Notes under the pieces: generated by a model
Database searches by the model: none
The model's input: the letters and a program-made list of their open reading frames with translations, nothing else
What the model was told of the DNA's origin: nothing
Translations under genes and position numbers: made by a program
NCBI RefSeq assembly: GCF_000733755.1
Contig: NZ_JPOF01000008.1
Span: 124,001 to 188,000, forward strand
Direction: 5' to 3'
Length of the DNA stretch: 64,000 bases
Source: Lachnoclostridium phytofermentans
GTDB lineage: Bacteria > Bacillota > Clostridia > Lachnospirales > Lachnospiraceae
Shown: piece after piece, positions 56,325 through 64,000 of the stretch
Layout of the letters: each line of letters begins with the position of its first letter
Numbering within the stretch: position 1 is the first letter of the stretch

Positions 56325-57488
56325 ATGAATAATAAAATATTTATAGTTCTTTTATTAATGATGGTTTTTAGCTTGATAACTGGGTGCCATGGTGAAAGTA
56401 ATATTTCAGAAACCAAAGGTTCAACTAGTACACAAAATAATAATCAAACTAAAAGCCCACAAGACAATGATTCTGTATCAACTAAAATACCTGAAGATAC
56501 TTGTGAGGGTACGATTAATGACGCGGAACCGATTGATGCAAATAATGAACCCATTTTACAGAGTAATTATGTTTATGGGGGAAAAGTGGCTACAGATGGA
56601 AGTTATCAATATTTTGAGCTTTACACACTTAGTGACGATATTGTTGGTCTTTGTAGGATAGAAAAAGATGGTAATAACTTTTCAGTATTAGACAATAGTA
56701 GAGTATTTTCTATTAATGTTATGGATAATTTTTTATACTTTATTCAGAGAAACAAATATACGCATGGTGGTGATATTTATAGAATAAATAAGGATGGCTC
56801 TAAGAAAACAGAGTTAATTAAGGGTAATTATTCTCAATTGATAATAATCGAGAATAAATTATATTTCCTAGGATTTGACGACTGTAAGATATATCGAATG
56901 AATGCCGACGGTTCTGGTGTAGAAGTATTTATTTCTGATGAATGCGATACTTTCTTATTTAGTGAGGGCTATATTTACACTCCTATATTAGAGAAGGGAA
57001 CAGAAGGCAGAGGTAAATTAGTTCTTGCTAAATATGATATTAAAGATAGTTCGAAAAAGACTATAATCGCCACGGACTTACCGTTAACAGAAGAGTATGG
57101 ATATCTTATCCGGTATTTTATTTACAAAGATAAAATATTATATATCGATGAGAAGGATAATAACAAAATATATATCATGAATAATGATGGTACCGAAAAA
57201 AAGGAACTGATTGATATCAATGTAGAATCAATGTTAATTTCTGAGGATGGTACAATATACACTGTTTCAAGAACATTTGAAGAAGGTATGAAAATCCAGA
57301 CATTTAATATGGATGGAGCTGAATCAAGAACAATTTATTCGGGTTTTATGGATAATTATCAATTGTTAGGATTAGTCGATGATTATATATATTACTATGA
57401 TGATCAGGGTGAAGGGAATGGAGAGACTGGTAGGATCAAGATTGATGGAACTGGAAATGAGATACTTGGGATTAAACTAGAGGAATAA
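56325..57488 (+). CDS. DUF5050-like beta-propeller lipoprotein (partner of M15 cassette)
   Basis: A 387-residue lipoprotein with lipobox LITGC at residues 17-21, a Thr/Asn/Ser-rich linker, then repeats of the form NKLYFLGFDDCKIYRMNADG and DKILYIDEKDNNKIYIMNNDG typical of DUF5050/propeller proteins. It starts 31 bp after the M15 toxin. A second, divergent lipoprotein of the same plan follows the remnant of a second M15 toxin at 59.5 kb. This repeated pairing suggests an immunity lipoprotein anchored where a peptidoglycan-cutting toxin would attack. Immunity is inference. Confidence 0.72.
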   Translation: MNNKIFIVLLLMMVFSLITGCHGESNISETKGSTSTQNNNQTKSPQDNDSVSTKIPEDTCEGTINDAEPIDANNEPILQSNYVYGGKVATDGSYQYFELYTLSDDIVGLCRIEKDGNNFSVLDNSRVFSINVMDNFLYFIQRNKYTHGGDIYRINKDGSKKTELIKGNYSQLIIIENKLYFLGFDDCKIYRMNADGSGVEVFISDECDTFLFSEGYIYTPILEKGTEGRGKLVLAKYDIKDSSKKTIIATDLPLTEEYGYLIRYFIYKDKILYIDEKDNNKIYIMNNDGTEKKELIDINVESMLISEDGTIYTVSRTFEEGMKIQTFNMDGAESRTIYSGFMDNYQLLGLVDDYIYYYDDQGEGNGETGRIKIDGTGNEILGIKLEE

Positions 57489-57615
57489 GGATATTTTCTG
57501 CTAAAGTTATGAGGAGGTTGAGATAAGAAAAATTCGGCATGACTTCCAGTACGTAGAATATGCGCCTAAAGTAGTAGAAATAAGCGAAGAGCAGATAAAT
57601 TAGAAAAATGAAACC

Positions 57616-57653
57616 GCAAAGCGATTACCATTAAGGTTGGTAGTCGCTTTTGC
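57616..57653 (+). terminator. Terminator-like hairpin
   Basis: GCAAAGCGATTACCA pairs with TGGTAGTCGCTTTTGC, with one G-T pair and one bulge. It follows the lipoprotein gene by about 130 bp. The 245 bp up to the next cassette otherwise hold only an RHS remnant (NPSGEYLKR near 57680) fused to the linker. Confidence 0.55.
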
Positions 57654-57734
57654 CCTAGTAGAATAGCGAGCAAGCCCTAACCCAAGTGGTGAATACCTTA
57701 AACGTAGACCTCTTATACCTATAATAAAAACCAA

Positions 57735-58607
57735 ATGGCTGAAACGAAAAATTTGGCTAATGAGGTACGAAACTCACAAATATTTAAGAAGGAAAATCCT
57801 ATTCAGATTAACATTGTAAGTACAAATAATATAGTAACAGATACAGCTTTAGATAAAATAGGATCTTCAACTAGCTCAAATCAAACGTTCAATGCTAATA
57901 ATAAAATCATTGAAAATCAGTGGAGTTCAGGGAAACAGTTTAATGAAAGTTGGCAGGGTTATCTGATACAAAACGGTGTTCTACTTACTGCAAAATCGGG
58001 TCAGGAGAATACAGATAAAGCAGGCATAGGCTATGGTGCAACAGGCTTACTTGCACTTACAGTACTTAATAAAGAAGCTCTTGTTGGCGCTGTTGGCAAA
58101 TATGTGCTACTTTTTATACCTGGAGTAGGTATTGCTGTATGTGTTATAACAGGTCTTGGAATAGTCTATTATATTTTGCCATCCGAAACCTCAGAATATG
58201 TTGAGGGTGCACCAACACCAGTGCCGGCACCAACACCAAGTGCAGTACCAGGTAAGGGGAATTCTGAGCATGAAAAAGATTTAGGAAAATTGCCTCAAAA
58301 TGCTCAAGATGCATATGGAAAATATGATAAGTCTGGCTGGAAAGGAAATGTTCCGGGTCAAACGGAGGGAACCGCAGCAGGAGCTAAGTATCAAAATAGA
58401 GACGGGAAGCTCCCAACAACAGATTCTAATGGCAATTCAATTACATATAAAGAATGGGATGTGAATAATAAGCAACCGGGAGCTCTTAGAGATGGAGAAA
58501 GATTTGTTACAGGGTCAGATGGTTCTGTTTATTATACCGATAGCCATTATGGTGAAGGAAGTAGCCCAACAGGATCAGCTCCATTTACAAAAATTCATTG
58601 GAGGTGA
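57735..58607 (+). CDS. Orphan RHS C-terminus with barnase-type (guanyl-specific) RNase toxin
   Basis: A 290-residue frame. Residues 1-30 are the pre-toxin linker (KNLANEVRNSQIFKKENP). Residues 100-150 are hydrophobic (VGKYVLLFIPGVGIAVCV), perhaps a membrane-translocation segment, followed by a Pro-rich hinge (PTPVPAPTPSAVPG). The last 65 residues are the RNase: ITYKEWDVN (catalytic Glu), GERFVTGSDGSVYYT (Arg) and DSHYGE (His), the barnase/N1 arrangement. It has no delivery core of its own. The barstar-like gene starts 6 bp after its stop. Confidence 0.82.
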   Translation: MAETKNLANEVRNSQIFKKENPIQINIVSTNNIVTDTALDKIGSSTSSNQTFNANNKIIENQWSSGKQFNESWQGYLIQNGVLLTAKSGQENTDKAGIGYGATGLLALTVLNKEALVGAVGKYVLLFIPGVGIAVCVITGLGIVYYILPSETSEYVEGAPTPVPAPTPSAVPGKGNSEHEKDLGKLPQNAQDAYGKYDKSGWKGNVPGQTEGTAAGAKYQNRDGKLPTTDSNGNSITYKEWDVNNKQPGALRDGERFVTGSDGSVYYTDSHYGEGSSPTGSAPFTKIHWR

Positions 58608-58613
58608 AAATCA

Positions 58614-59012
58614 ATGATTAATAGAATTATTTTTGCTTCTGCCAAGGAAGTGAAAGAAGTAAAAAGTAAGTTAGAATCAAATGATGAAATTTTTATTATT
58701 GAAATTGAAGGAGAACGATGTTTATTTTTAGCAGATTACTTAAATTCAATGTCTAATCTTTTTCAGTTTCCAATAAAAGCACAAGGATTAGATGGCTATA
58801 ATGATTGGATGAGGGATTTATCATGGTTAAATAAAGAACAAATTATAATCATTATTAATGATTTTTTTAAATTTTTACAGAGAGATACTTTATCCAAAGA
58901 GGTAATTATTGAAGATTTTAAAGAGGTAATTTTGCCTTGGTGGGAATCGGAGGTTACTAATTGTGTTGTCGGTGGAAAAACAAAAAAAATGCTAGTATAT
59001 TTGGTTGAATAG
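58614..59012 (+). CDS. Barstar-like RNase inhibitor (immunity protein)
   Basis: A 132-residue acidic protein starting 6 bp after the barnase-like cassette, with a GGAGGTGAAAATCA site. The barstar signature is seen in FPIKAQGLDGYNDWMRDLSW near residues 52-71, giving the acidic residues that block the RNase active site, followed by IIIINDFFKFLQ. The C-terminus is longer than classic barstar. It would protect the cell from the neighbouring RNase and may now serve as orphan immunity. Confidence 0.82.
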   Translation: MINRIIFASAKEVKEVKSKLESNDEIFIIEIEGERCLFLADYLNSMSNLFQFPIKAQGLDGYNDWMRDLSWLNKEQIIIIINDFFKFLQRDTLSKEVIIEDFKEVILPWWESEVTNCVVGGKTKKMLVYLVE

Positions 59013-59049
59013 CATTTTATTCGCCCGGCAAAGCCGGACGATGTTCCCG

Positions 59050-59077
59050 GAGGTTATGCGTTTTCTAGCATAACCTC
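59050..59077 (+). terminator. Terminator after the barstar-like gene
   Basis: GAGGTTATGC pairs perfectly with GCATAACCTC (10 bp, 8-nt loop) and runs into TTTAACC. A GC-rich stem CCGGC-AAA-GCCGG lies just upstream (about 59024-59037). Confidence 0.6.
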
Positions 59078-59221
59078 TTTAACCTGCACCACTTTCGACC
59101 CTACTTTTGGAGAAAATAGGCTGATTCCAAATCGGGCTAACGAGCCGAAAAGATGGTTCACTGGTAATATCTTTGCGAGATGCAACTTTAAAGGCCGCAC
59201 AGAGGGCCAAAGGCAGAGAAA

Positions 59222-59534
59222 GATAAAGACAACAGTTATAATCAGTATAAAGATGTAATATCTCAAATGAAAAGTTTGGAAAGTGATGTACGATTTTCAC
59301 AGGTTTTTAAGAAAGAAAGTTCTATACAGACAAACAATACAAATACAAATACAAATAAGATATTAACAAGTGATGTCGCTTTAAATAGAATAGGATTTTC
59401 ATTAAGTTCTAAATGAGGTGAAGTGGCTAGAAAAGAATGCTGGGTATTATGGGTATGAAGGGTATTACTACGATACAAAAAATAAATATTTTAGAGAAAC
59501 ATGGCATTGGAATTATAATGGGCAAAGAAAATAG
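59222..59534 (+). pseudogene. Pre-toxin linker fused to the last codons of a second M15 toxin
   Basis: The frame YNQYKDVISQMKSLESDVRF (after 59230) then SQVFKKESSIQTN is the third copy of the pre-toxin linker and stops after FSLSSK. From 59415 in another frame comes KWLEKNAGYYGYEG, then RETWHWNYNGQRK with stop at 59534: the C-terminal helix and ETWH motif of an M15 peptidase like the one at 55733. The SxHxxGxAxD part is deleted. It is directly followed by a DUF5050-like lipoprotein, as in the first M15 cassette. Confidence 0.72.
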
Positions 59535-59546
59535 GAGGTATATGAA

Positions 59547-60749
59547 ATGCAGAAAAAAGCTATTTTAATTATAATAATATGCCTCTTCCTTCTGGGATGT
59601 ACCCAGCGAAATCAGAAGGATATAGATACGTTAAAAGAAATAACCGTAACACCAACTGTAATAGCAGAGAGTATCACCCCAACGAAGACTGATGAGCTTC
59701 TAATACCAACTGAAATCCTTGTGAAGGTGCCAACTACGCCGACTCCCAATATTACAGAAGAGGTTTTTTCTCATACACTTTTGGGAATAACTCCAGAAAA
59801 TTCCTGTAACAATGGAATAATAGTTTCAGAGGGAGACTATGTATATTTTTGGAGTGGATACTATTATTCTGAAGAAGGAAAATTTTGCAGGATGAAGCAG
59901 GATGGTACCGAACTTCAAATCCTTTCGGATGATAAGCCTTGTTTTATTAATATAATAAACGGTAAACTATATTATATTAGTCAAAAAGAAAGAACTTATT
60001 ATCGGGGGGACCTCTATTCTATGGATTTTAATGGGGAGAATAGAAAACTCATTGTAGAGGGGGAATGTGATTATCTTATTGTTATGCAGAATTCCATCTA
60101 CTATGTTGATGCTTCAAATGATATGACGCTCTATGAGACAGACCTAGAAGGAAAAGGTGGGGAAATAATAAAAAAAGGTTGCTCTGACGTGCAATATCAA
60201 GATGGATATTTTTATTATCGTTCTACAGAATCTATCAATGATATCTATATGTTTCCAATCCATAATGCAACGGATACTACTAGATTAATTACCACATCTG
60301 CTACTGACTTTATTTCAAAGTTTATAGTTTATAATAATTTTATAATTTTTATAAAAAATAATATTCTATATAGTTATTCAATTACTGAAAATTCAGTATC
60401 AAAGCTACATAATGGAGTGAGTTCATATGGCATGACGATAAAGGAGGATAAGATATATCTACTAAGCTTTTATGAAGAAGAGGTGTTAGGGCAAGGGATA
60501 TTTATGTATGACATAGTATGCTATGATCTCAAAGAAAAGAATCTACGTCTTGTTGCTCCCTATAAGGATGGAGATTATATGGAAAACCCATTGTATGTTA
60601 TCAATGATTATATATACTTTGGTGTAGCAGATGCGGAAGGAAGTGTACTAGAGAATCATAGAAGTAAGCTAGATGAGTCAGATGAAGAATGTTTGTTACA
60701 TGATAAAATATTAGGGACAAAAGCTGAGGGAGATTGCTTAATTCGTTGA
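59547..60749 (+). CDS. DUF5050-like beta-propeller lipoprotein (second copy)
   Basis: A 400-residue lipoprotein: signal with lipobox LLGC at residues 15-18, Thr/Pro-rich linker, then repeated blades (GDYVYFWSGYYYSEEGKFCR, GKLYYISQKERTYYRGDLYS, NSIYYVDASNDMTLYETDLE). AGGAGG lies about 8 nt upstream. It is a divergent relative of the lipoprotein at 56325 and again sits right behind M15 toxin sequence. It remains intact although its toxin is gone, as expected of a retained immunity gene. Confidence 0.72.
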   Translation: MQKKAILIIIICLFLLGCTQRNQKDIDTLKEITVTPTVIAESITPTKTDELLIPTEILVKVPTTPTPNITEEVFSHTLLGITPENSCNNGIIVSEGDYVYFWSGYYYSEEGKFCRMKQDGTELQILSDDKPCFINIINGKLYYISQKERTYYRGDLYSMDFNGENRKLIVEGECDYLIVMQNSIYYVDASNDMTLYETDLEGKGGEIIKKGCSDVQYQDGYFYYRSTESINDIYMFPIHNATDTTRLITTSATDFISKFIVYNNFIIFIKNNILYSYSITENSVSKLHNGVSSYGMTIKEDKIYLLSFYEEEVLGQGIFMYDIVCYDLKEKNLRLVAPYKDGDYMENPLYVINDYIYFGVADAEGSVLENHRSKLDESDEECLLHDKILGTKAEGDCLIR

Positions 60750-60818
60750 TAGAATTAAGACTGTAGTAGCAGAAAGTATCACCCAGACTGTAAGCGTCAA
60801 CTAAAGCGCGCCTACAAA

Positions 60819-61070
60819 AAAATACAATACGCATGGTGATGTCACAGGATTCTAAAGCAAAATGGAACTATAGCTGCGACTTACAGTTATGACGCATTTG
60901 GTAGCCTATTATCAAAACTAGGGCAAGCAAATAATACCATCACTTATGCAGGATATCAGTATGATGCAGAAACAGAACTGTATTATCTGAATGCAAGATA
61001 CTATGACAGCAAGATAGCAAGATTCTTAACGGAGGATACTTATGGTGGGGAATACAATGATCCGTTAAGC
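60819..61070 (+). pseudogene. RHS core end (copy 2), direct repeat of 55149-55340
   Basis: Starts with ACGCATGGTGATGTCACAGGA, after which a one-base loss relative to copy 1 shifts the frame (TGA at 60837). From 60855 it reads KQNGTIAATYSYDAFGSLLS, then TYAGYQYDAETELYYLNARY and DSKIARFLTEDTYGGEYND, the segment deleted in copy 1. It then runs without a stop into the toxin domain at 61071. By eye the shared parts are about 85-90 percent identical. There is no ATG/GTG start in the open part. Confidence 0.75.
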
Positions 61071-62219
61071 TTGAATCGGTATACCTACTGTGCAAATAAT
61101 CCGATCATATATGTCGATCCTTCAGGTCGAATATGGCAAAAGACAGATAAGGGATTAAATGACGATGCCCAAGCTAAAATTATTGCATTAACAATTGCCG
61201 AAATACATGCAAAAACAAAGGAAGAGAAAAAGGAGCTACAAAAACAGCAAGAGTCCATAAGAAATTCGTCAAGTTCTATAAAAGGTGTAGATACTGTTAT
61301 TGAAATTAATAACAAAAATCAAGATGCATTTATTAAATATGTAAATAAGGCTCTTGCAAATGGTTCAATTTCACAGACAGAGTGGAAAAAATGCCTAAAA
61401 TCACTTGGTGCTACATATGATTTTGAAAAAACATATGATAAGAATAAAAATGGGAACACAGTCTCTACGATTAATTGCACAACCAATGTAAATAAGAATG
61501 TTGAGATTAATGTAACAGCAAATTCTGCAAAGAATAATAAAAATACTAATATTGTGTCTTCAAGCTCCAATATTACAGTTACAACACACTATTCTGCATA
61601 TGTATATTATTTACCTGAATGGAAGTCTGAAATGAAAGATTCAAAAGAAGCATTAGAATCGTATTATGGAATCGACGCTGATGATATTGGAACCGTATCT
61701 GTAACAAGTGCTGATGAAGTAAGCTATTCATGGAATATGATGGGAAAAGCAACAGATGGAAACAATATATCTACAATAATAATGAATACACATGGTGATC
61801 ATGAAAATTTGTATAGTGGAATAGGTGATTCTTTAATTTCTATGGATTTTCCTAATTTAAAAAGTTTAGATGTAGATAACTTAATTCTTTTCGGCTGTAA
61901 TGTAGGGCATCTTGATTATAGCACTACTAATCCTGCGGCTTATTTCTCAAAAATTGTTAATGGCGGGCGAGTATTAGCAAGCGATGGTACGGTTTATAGT
62001 ATTGGAAGACGTATGTTACTTTGGGGTGATTATCTGTATAAATCACTAAATGATCCCTCATTTTATAGTCAAACGACAGGGACTCGACATAAAAATGGTA
62101 ATTGGATTCCAAAACATAAGGGTTGGGTAATATATCAATATAGCAATAATAAAGTAACAACATCAGACAGTTTAGGAATTACGCTATCCATAAAACAAAT
62201 GCTAAAGAAAATGAAGTAA
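61071..62219 (+). CDS. Orphan RHS C-terminus with caspase-like (clan CD) domain
   Basis: The open frame begins with the RHS end LNRYTYCANNPIIYVDPSGR (TTG as nominal start), then a charged helical linker (residues 25-75) and a Ser/Asn/Thr-rich stretch. Residues 235-330 show STIIMNTHGDHENL and DNLILFGCNVGHLD, i.e. hydrophobic strand + HG and hydrophobic strand + GC, in the order and spacing of the His and Cys of caspase/CHAT-type peptidases, followed by AAYFSKIVNGGRVLASDGTV. I infer a cysteine-protease toxin. No start codon of quality exists, so it is probably silent until recombined behind an RHS core. Confidence 0.62.
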   Translation: MNRYTYCANNPIIYVDPSGRIWQKTDKGLNDDAQAKIIALTIAEIHAKTKEEKKELQKQQESIRNSSSSIKGVDTVIEINNKNQDAFIKYVNKALANGSISQTEWKKCLKSLGATYDFEKTYDKNKNGNTVSTINCTTNVNKNVEINVTANSAKNNKNTNIVSSSSNITVTTHYSAYVYYLPEWKSEMKDSKEALESYYGIDADDIGTVSVTSADEVSYSWNMMGKATDGNNISTIIMNTHGDHENLYSGIGDSLISMDFPNLKSLDVDNLILFGCNVGHLDYSTTNPAAYFSKIVNGGRVLASDGTVYSIGRRMLLWGDYLYKSLNDPSFYSQTTGTRHKNGNWIPKHKGWVIYQYSNNKVTTSDSLGITLSIKQMLKKMK

Positions 62220-62232
62220 AGGAGGTTCAGCA

Positions 62233-62703
62233 GTGTCTGAAAATAAAAAAATGGTTATTATACGAAGCATTCTTGTGATAATAATAATATTATTATTAAC
62301 TCTATTATTTATACCAAATAGTAAGCCTATGGAAATAATTGAAAGTAAACTAAACACAAAACTTCCCTCATCTTCAAAAATTTCACAGTTTAATTATAAT
62401 AGAGTACTTGGAGATTTAAATGCTAAAATACTAATAGATGCTCAGAGTTTAGATAGTATAAAGAAAGGTCTCCTTAAGCATTTTAATAATGAGTATATTA
62501 TTCGAAATTATGCTGATTTACCTCACAATCAAAACGTAATTTCATGGTGGGATTTAGAAGAGGGTGATATTGAAGTATGTTATAAAAAGATTGAAGGTGT
62601 GAAAAAGCATTTGATTATACCAACTCCAAAAACATCAATATTTTGGGCAATTATATCAAAACAGAAAGATGGAAAATACTATCTTTATCTTTCTCATTAT
62701 TAA
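62233..62703 (+). CDS. Membrane-anchored small protein, candidate immunity to caspase-like toxin
   Basis: A 156-residue protein with GTG start 7 nt after AAAGGAGG. One N-terminal span (IIRSILVIIIILLLTLLFIP) and an exported domain of about 120 residues (YNRVLGDLNAKILIDAQSLD, QNVISWWDLEEGDIEVCYKK). No family recognised. Being 13 bp behind the toxin cassette and intact, it is the expected position of an immunity gene. Confidence 0.6.
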   Translation: MSENKKMVIIRSILVIIIILLLTLLFIPNSKPMEIIESKLNTKLPSSSKISQFNYNRVLGDLNAKILIDAQSLDSIKKGLLKHFNNEYIIRNYADLPHNQNVISWWDLEEGDIEVCYKKIEGVKKHLIIPTPKTSIFWAIISKQKDGKYYLYLSHY

Positions 62704-63257
62704 TCAAAAAGAGAACTTACATAAAAGCTTTTGATGAGTAATAATCAATTAAGCGCACTGATTTGCGAATATATCTTTACGGAAGACTTAGATATGCACT
62801 ATCACAAAATTTATAATAGTACCATGGATGGATATGCTTCGAAATAGTACTAAGGTACAGGATTCTTCTATTGAATGTATCAATAAAGATATTAAAATGG
62901 AAAATTTGAAAAGGGCAGTGCTATACTTATTTAACAGGAAAGAATGCCACAAAAGAATCGACAGCATTATTTGTATTCGGAATGGGAATGCATTCTTTGC
63001 AAGATCAGCAGGCGCATGGGAACCTTACGAATGCTAGGGATCATATTGCTTGGAATGATGATCCTACATATGATAGCTGGAAGTATGACGTAAAACAGGG
63101 TGAGATTGTTGGAACTAAAGGAAATCAAAGAATAACCAATACGGAAGAGGATACAAGAGACTACATAAATGATTTTTTATATGGGAATGATTCCACACCA
63201 GGTGCTGGTAGCTTCTTGTTTCAACCAAGTAAGTATTCGTTAACCAAATCGAAATAG
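62704..63257 (+). pseudogene. Broken toxin cassette with HSLQDQQAHG motif
   Basis: Short frames joined by shifts. From about 62910 one reads GQCYTYLTGKNATKESTALF and FGMGMHSLQDQQAHGN, then AWNDDPTYDSWKYDVKQGEI, ending with stop at 63257. The FxxGxxxHxxQDxxAHG pattern resembles zinc-dependent phospholipase C-like or related His-rich folds found at the end of polymorphic toxins. The upstream part (FTEDLDMHYHK near 62780) may be a last trace of RHS or linker. Stops and frameshifts show it is decayed. Confidence 0.5.
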
Positions 63258-63267
63258 GGAGGATGTT

Positions 63268-64000
63268 ATGGGACGGAAATATAAAATAGGTATTGGGATT
63301 CTGTTATTAATTACAGTTGTTATCAGTACGAAATTGGTATCTGCAGTAGCAACAGATATCATCACGTTTCCAGATGAGAATCTGCAAACTGCATTAAGTA
63401 AAATCTATGATTGGAACGAACCTTTTACGTTAGAAAAGGCAAAAGAACTTTCAAAGAACAAGAAGAATATTTTCCTTAGTTATACTGAAATATCAGACAT
63501 TGAGGGGATACAATATTTTGAAGGTCTCATACAAGTTTCATCATTTGGAAACAATTTAAAAGATTTGAGTCCCTTATCTAAATTACCCAATCTAGAAATG
63601 ATAGATATACGTAGCAACCTTACCAAAGGCAAAGAATTTGAAAAAATCTTATGTAATATGGGAGGCAGTAGTTTATTAGAAGTGGTGCAGTTAGAAGAAA
63701 ATAGCATAACAAATATAAGTTTTTTGAGTAAAATTGGAAAACTAGCAAAATATACTCATATTTATATGGAGGATAATAACATAAAAGACATATCGTTATT
63801 AAAGAAAGCCACCAGTTTATACTCTTTAGATTTATCCAATAACCGTATCACCGATGTAACATCACTAAAAAACTTAAAGAATCTCACCTATATTGACCTT
63901 CGTGATAACTGCATCATCGACTATAAGCCTATCAAACCTTTAATTGATGCGATGCATGCGGATGGTGGAAATGAAACTGGACTGGAACGGTATGATTATT
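63268..64000 (+). CDS. Secreted leucine-rich-repeat protein (internalin-like), 3' end outside window
   Basis: Starts at 63268 after AGGGAGG and is open to the end of the window (244 codons). Signal peptide in residues 1-27 (IGILLLITVVISTKLVSAVA), then PDENLQTALSKIYD, a cap seen in clostridial LRR proteins, followed by 22-residue repeats (LSPLSKLPNLEMIDIRSN, ISLLKKATSLYSLDLSNNRI, VTSLKNLKNLTYIDLRDN). Probably a wall or secreted binding protein. Relation to the toxin array is only by position. Confidence 0.83.
   Translation, partial: MGRKYKIGIGILLLITVVISTKLVSAVATDIITFPDENLQTALSKIYDWNEPFTLEKAKELSKNKKNIFLSYTEISDIEGIQYFEGLIQVSSFGNNLKDLSPLSKLPNLEMIDIRSNLTKGKEFEKILCNMGGSSLLEVVQLEENSITNISFLSKIGKLAKYTHIYMEDNNIKDISLLKKATSLYSLDLSNNRITDVTSLKNLKNLTYIDLRDNCIIDYKPIKPLIDAMHADGGNETGLERYDY

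Noticed and set aside
57520-57602. Short frame RHDFQYVEYAPKVVEISE as an IS66-type transposase piece
   Set aside because: Only about 20 codons with loose resemblance; not enough to call.
59079-59300. Minus-strand frame over a slightly GC-richer segment (59080-59220)
   Set aside because: No start site or motif; the plus strand carries a toxin linker in the second half, so the minus frame is probably a shadow. Origin of the GC-richer part is unclear.
1-64000. tRNA, rRNA and replication or attachment sites
   Set aside because: No cloverleaf-like sequence, rRNA segment, oriC cluster or integrase-attachment pair was recognised on either strand.

Overview
The window is AT-rich with dense AGGAGG-type ribosome binding sites, hairpin-plus-T terminators, occasional TTG/GTG starts, a KdpFABC pump, LrgAB, a DUF3793-flavodoxin pair and a clostridial 7-alpha-hydroxysteroid-dehydrogenase-like SDR. 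This points to a low-GC anaerobic Firmicute of the Clostridium/Lachnospiraceae type. Genus and species cannot be fixed from sequence alone.

Region 1 (1-31.9 kb, plus strand) is a large biosynthetic cluster. Its centre (19.6-25.0 kb) holds homologues of nearly the whole 3-amino-5-hydroxybenzoate (AHBA, aminoshikimate) pathway known from ansamycin and mitomycin producers: RifL-like oxidoreductase, RifN-like ROK kinase, RifJ-like dehydroquinase, an AHBA synthase (RifK) with very characteristic motifs, RifM-like phosphatase and RifG-like dehydroquinate synthase. A class I DAHP synthase lies at 30.9 kb. No polyketide synthase is present. AHBA appears instead to feed a nonribosomal peptide synthetase (A-PCP-C-A-PCP-C) whose first A domain lacks the Asp that binds an alpha-amino group, as expected for an aryl acid starter. 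Around it are a free carrier protein, a trans A-PCP protein, a PPTase, a type II thioesterase, two BtrH/papain-like candidate acyltransferases, two radical SAM enzymes (one B12-dependent), an SHMT-like PLP enzyme, a glycosyltransferase, a carbamoyltransferase, a second sugar-type oxidoreductase and a two-gene ABC exporter. The likely product is a glycosylated and/or carbamoylated AHBA-primed short peptide; this is inference.

Region 2 (31.9-37.6 kb) is a graveyard of mobile DNA: a broken IS110 transposase, a broken ExeA/TniB-like AAA ATPase, a helicase scrap and another IS110 scrap. An intact arginase-family gene survives inside it, followed by a YHYH/peptidoglycan-binding secreted protein, a lipoprotein and an acetyltransferase remnant.

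Region 3 (37.6-54.3 kb) is ordinary chromosome: kdpFABC with a small upstream membrane ORF; a purine-rich repeat tract; a DUF3793-flavodoxin operon preceded by three GTTAG-N6-CTAAC dyads alternating with hairpins; an SDR; a PCC-domain protein; lrgAB with a GntR regulator; a GNAT; a PfkB kinase; and an Lhr-type helicase.

Region 4 (54.4-64 kb) is a decayed RHS polymorphic-toxin array. Repeated fragments of the RHS core and pre-toxin linker are followed by different toxin/partner cassettes: an M15 (VanY-like) peptidase with a beta-propeller lipoprotein (this pair occurs twice, once with the toxin nearly deleted), a barnase-type RNase with a barstar-like inhibitor, a caspase-like (clan CD) domain with a membrane-anchored small protein, and a broken cassette of unknown activity. 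The window ends inside a leucine-rich-repeat secreted protein.
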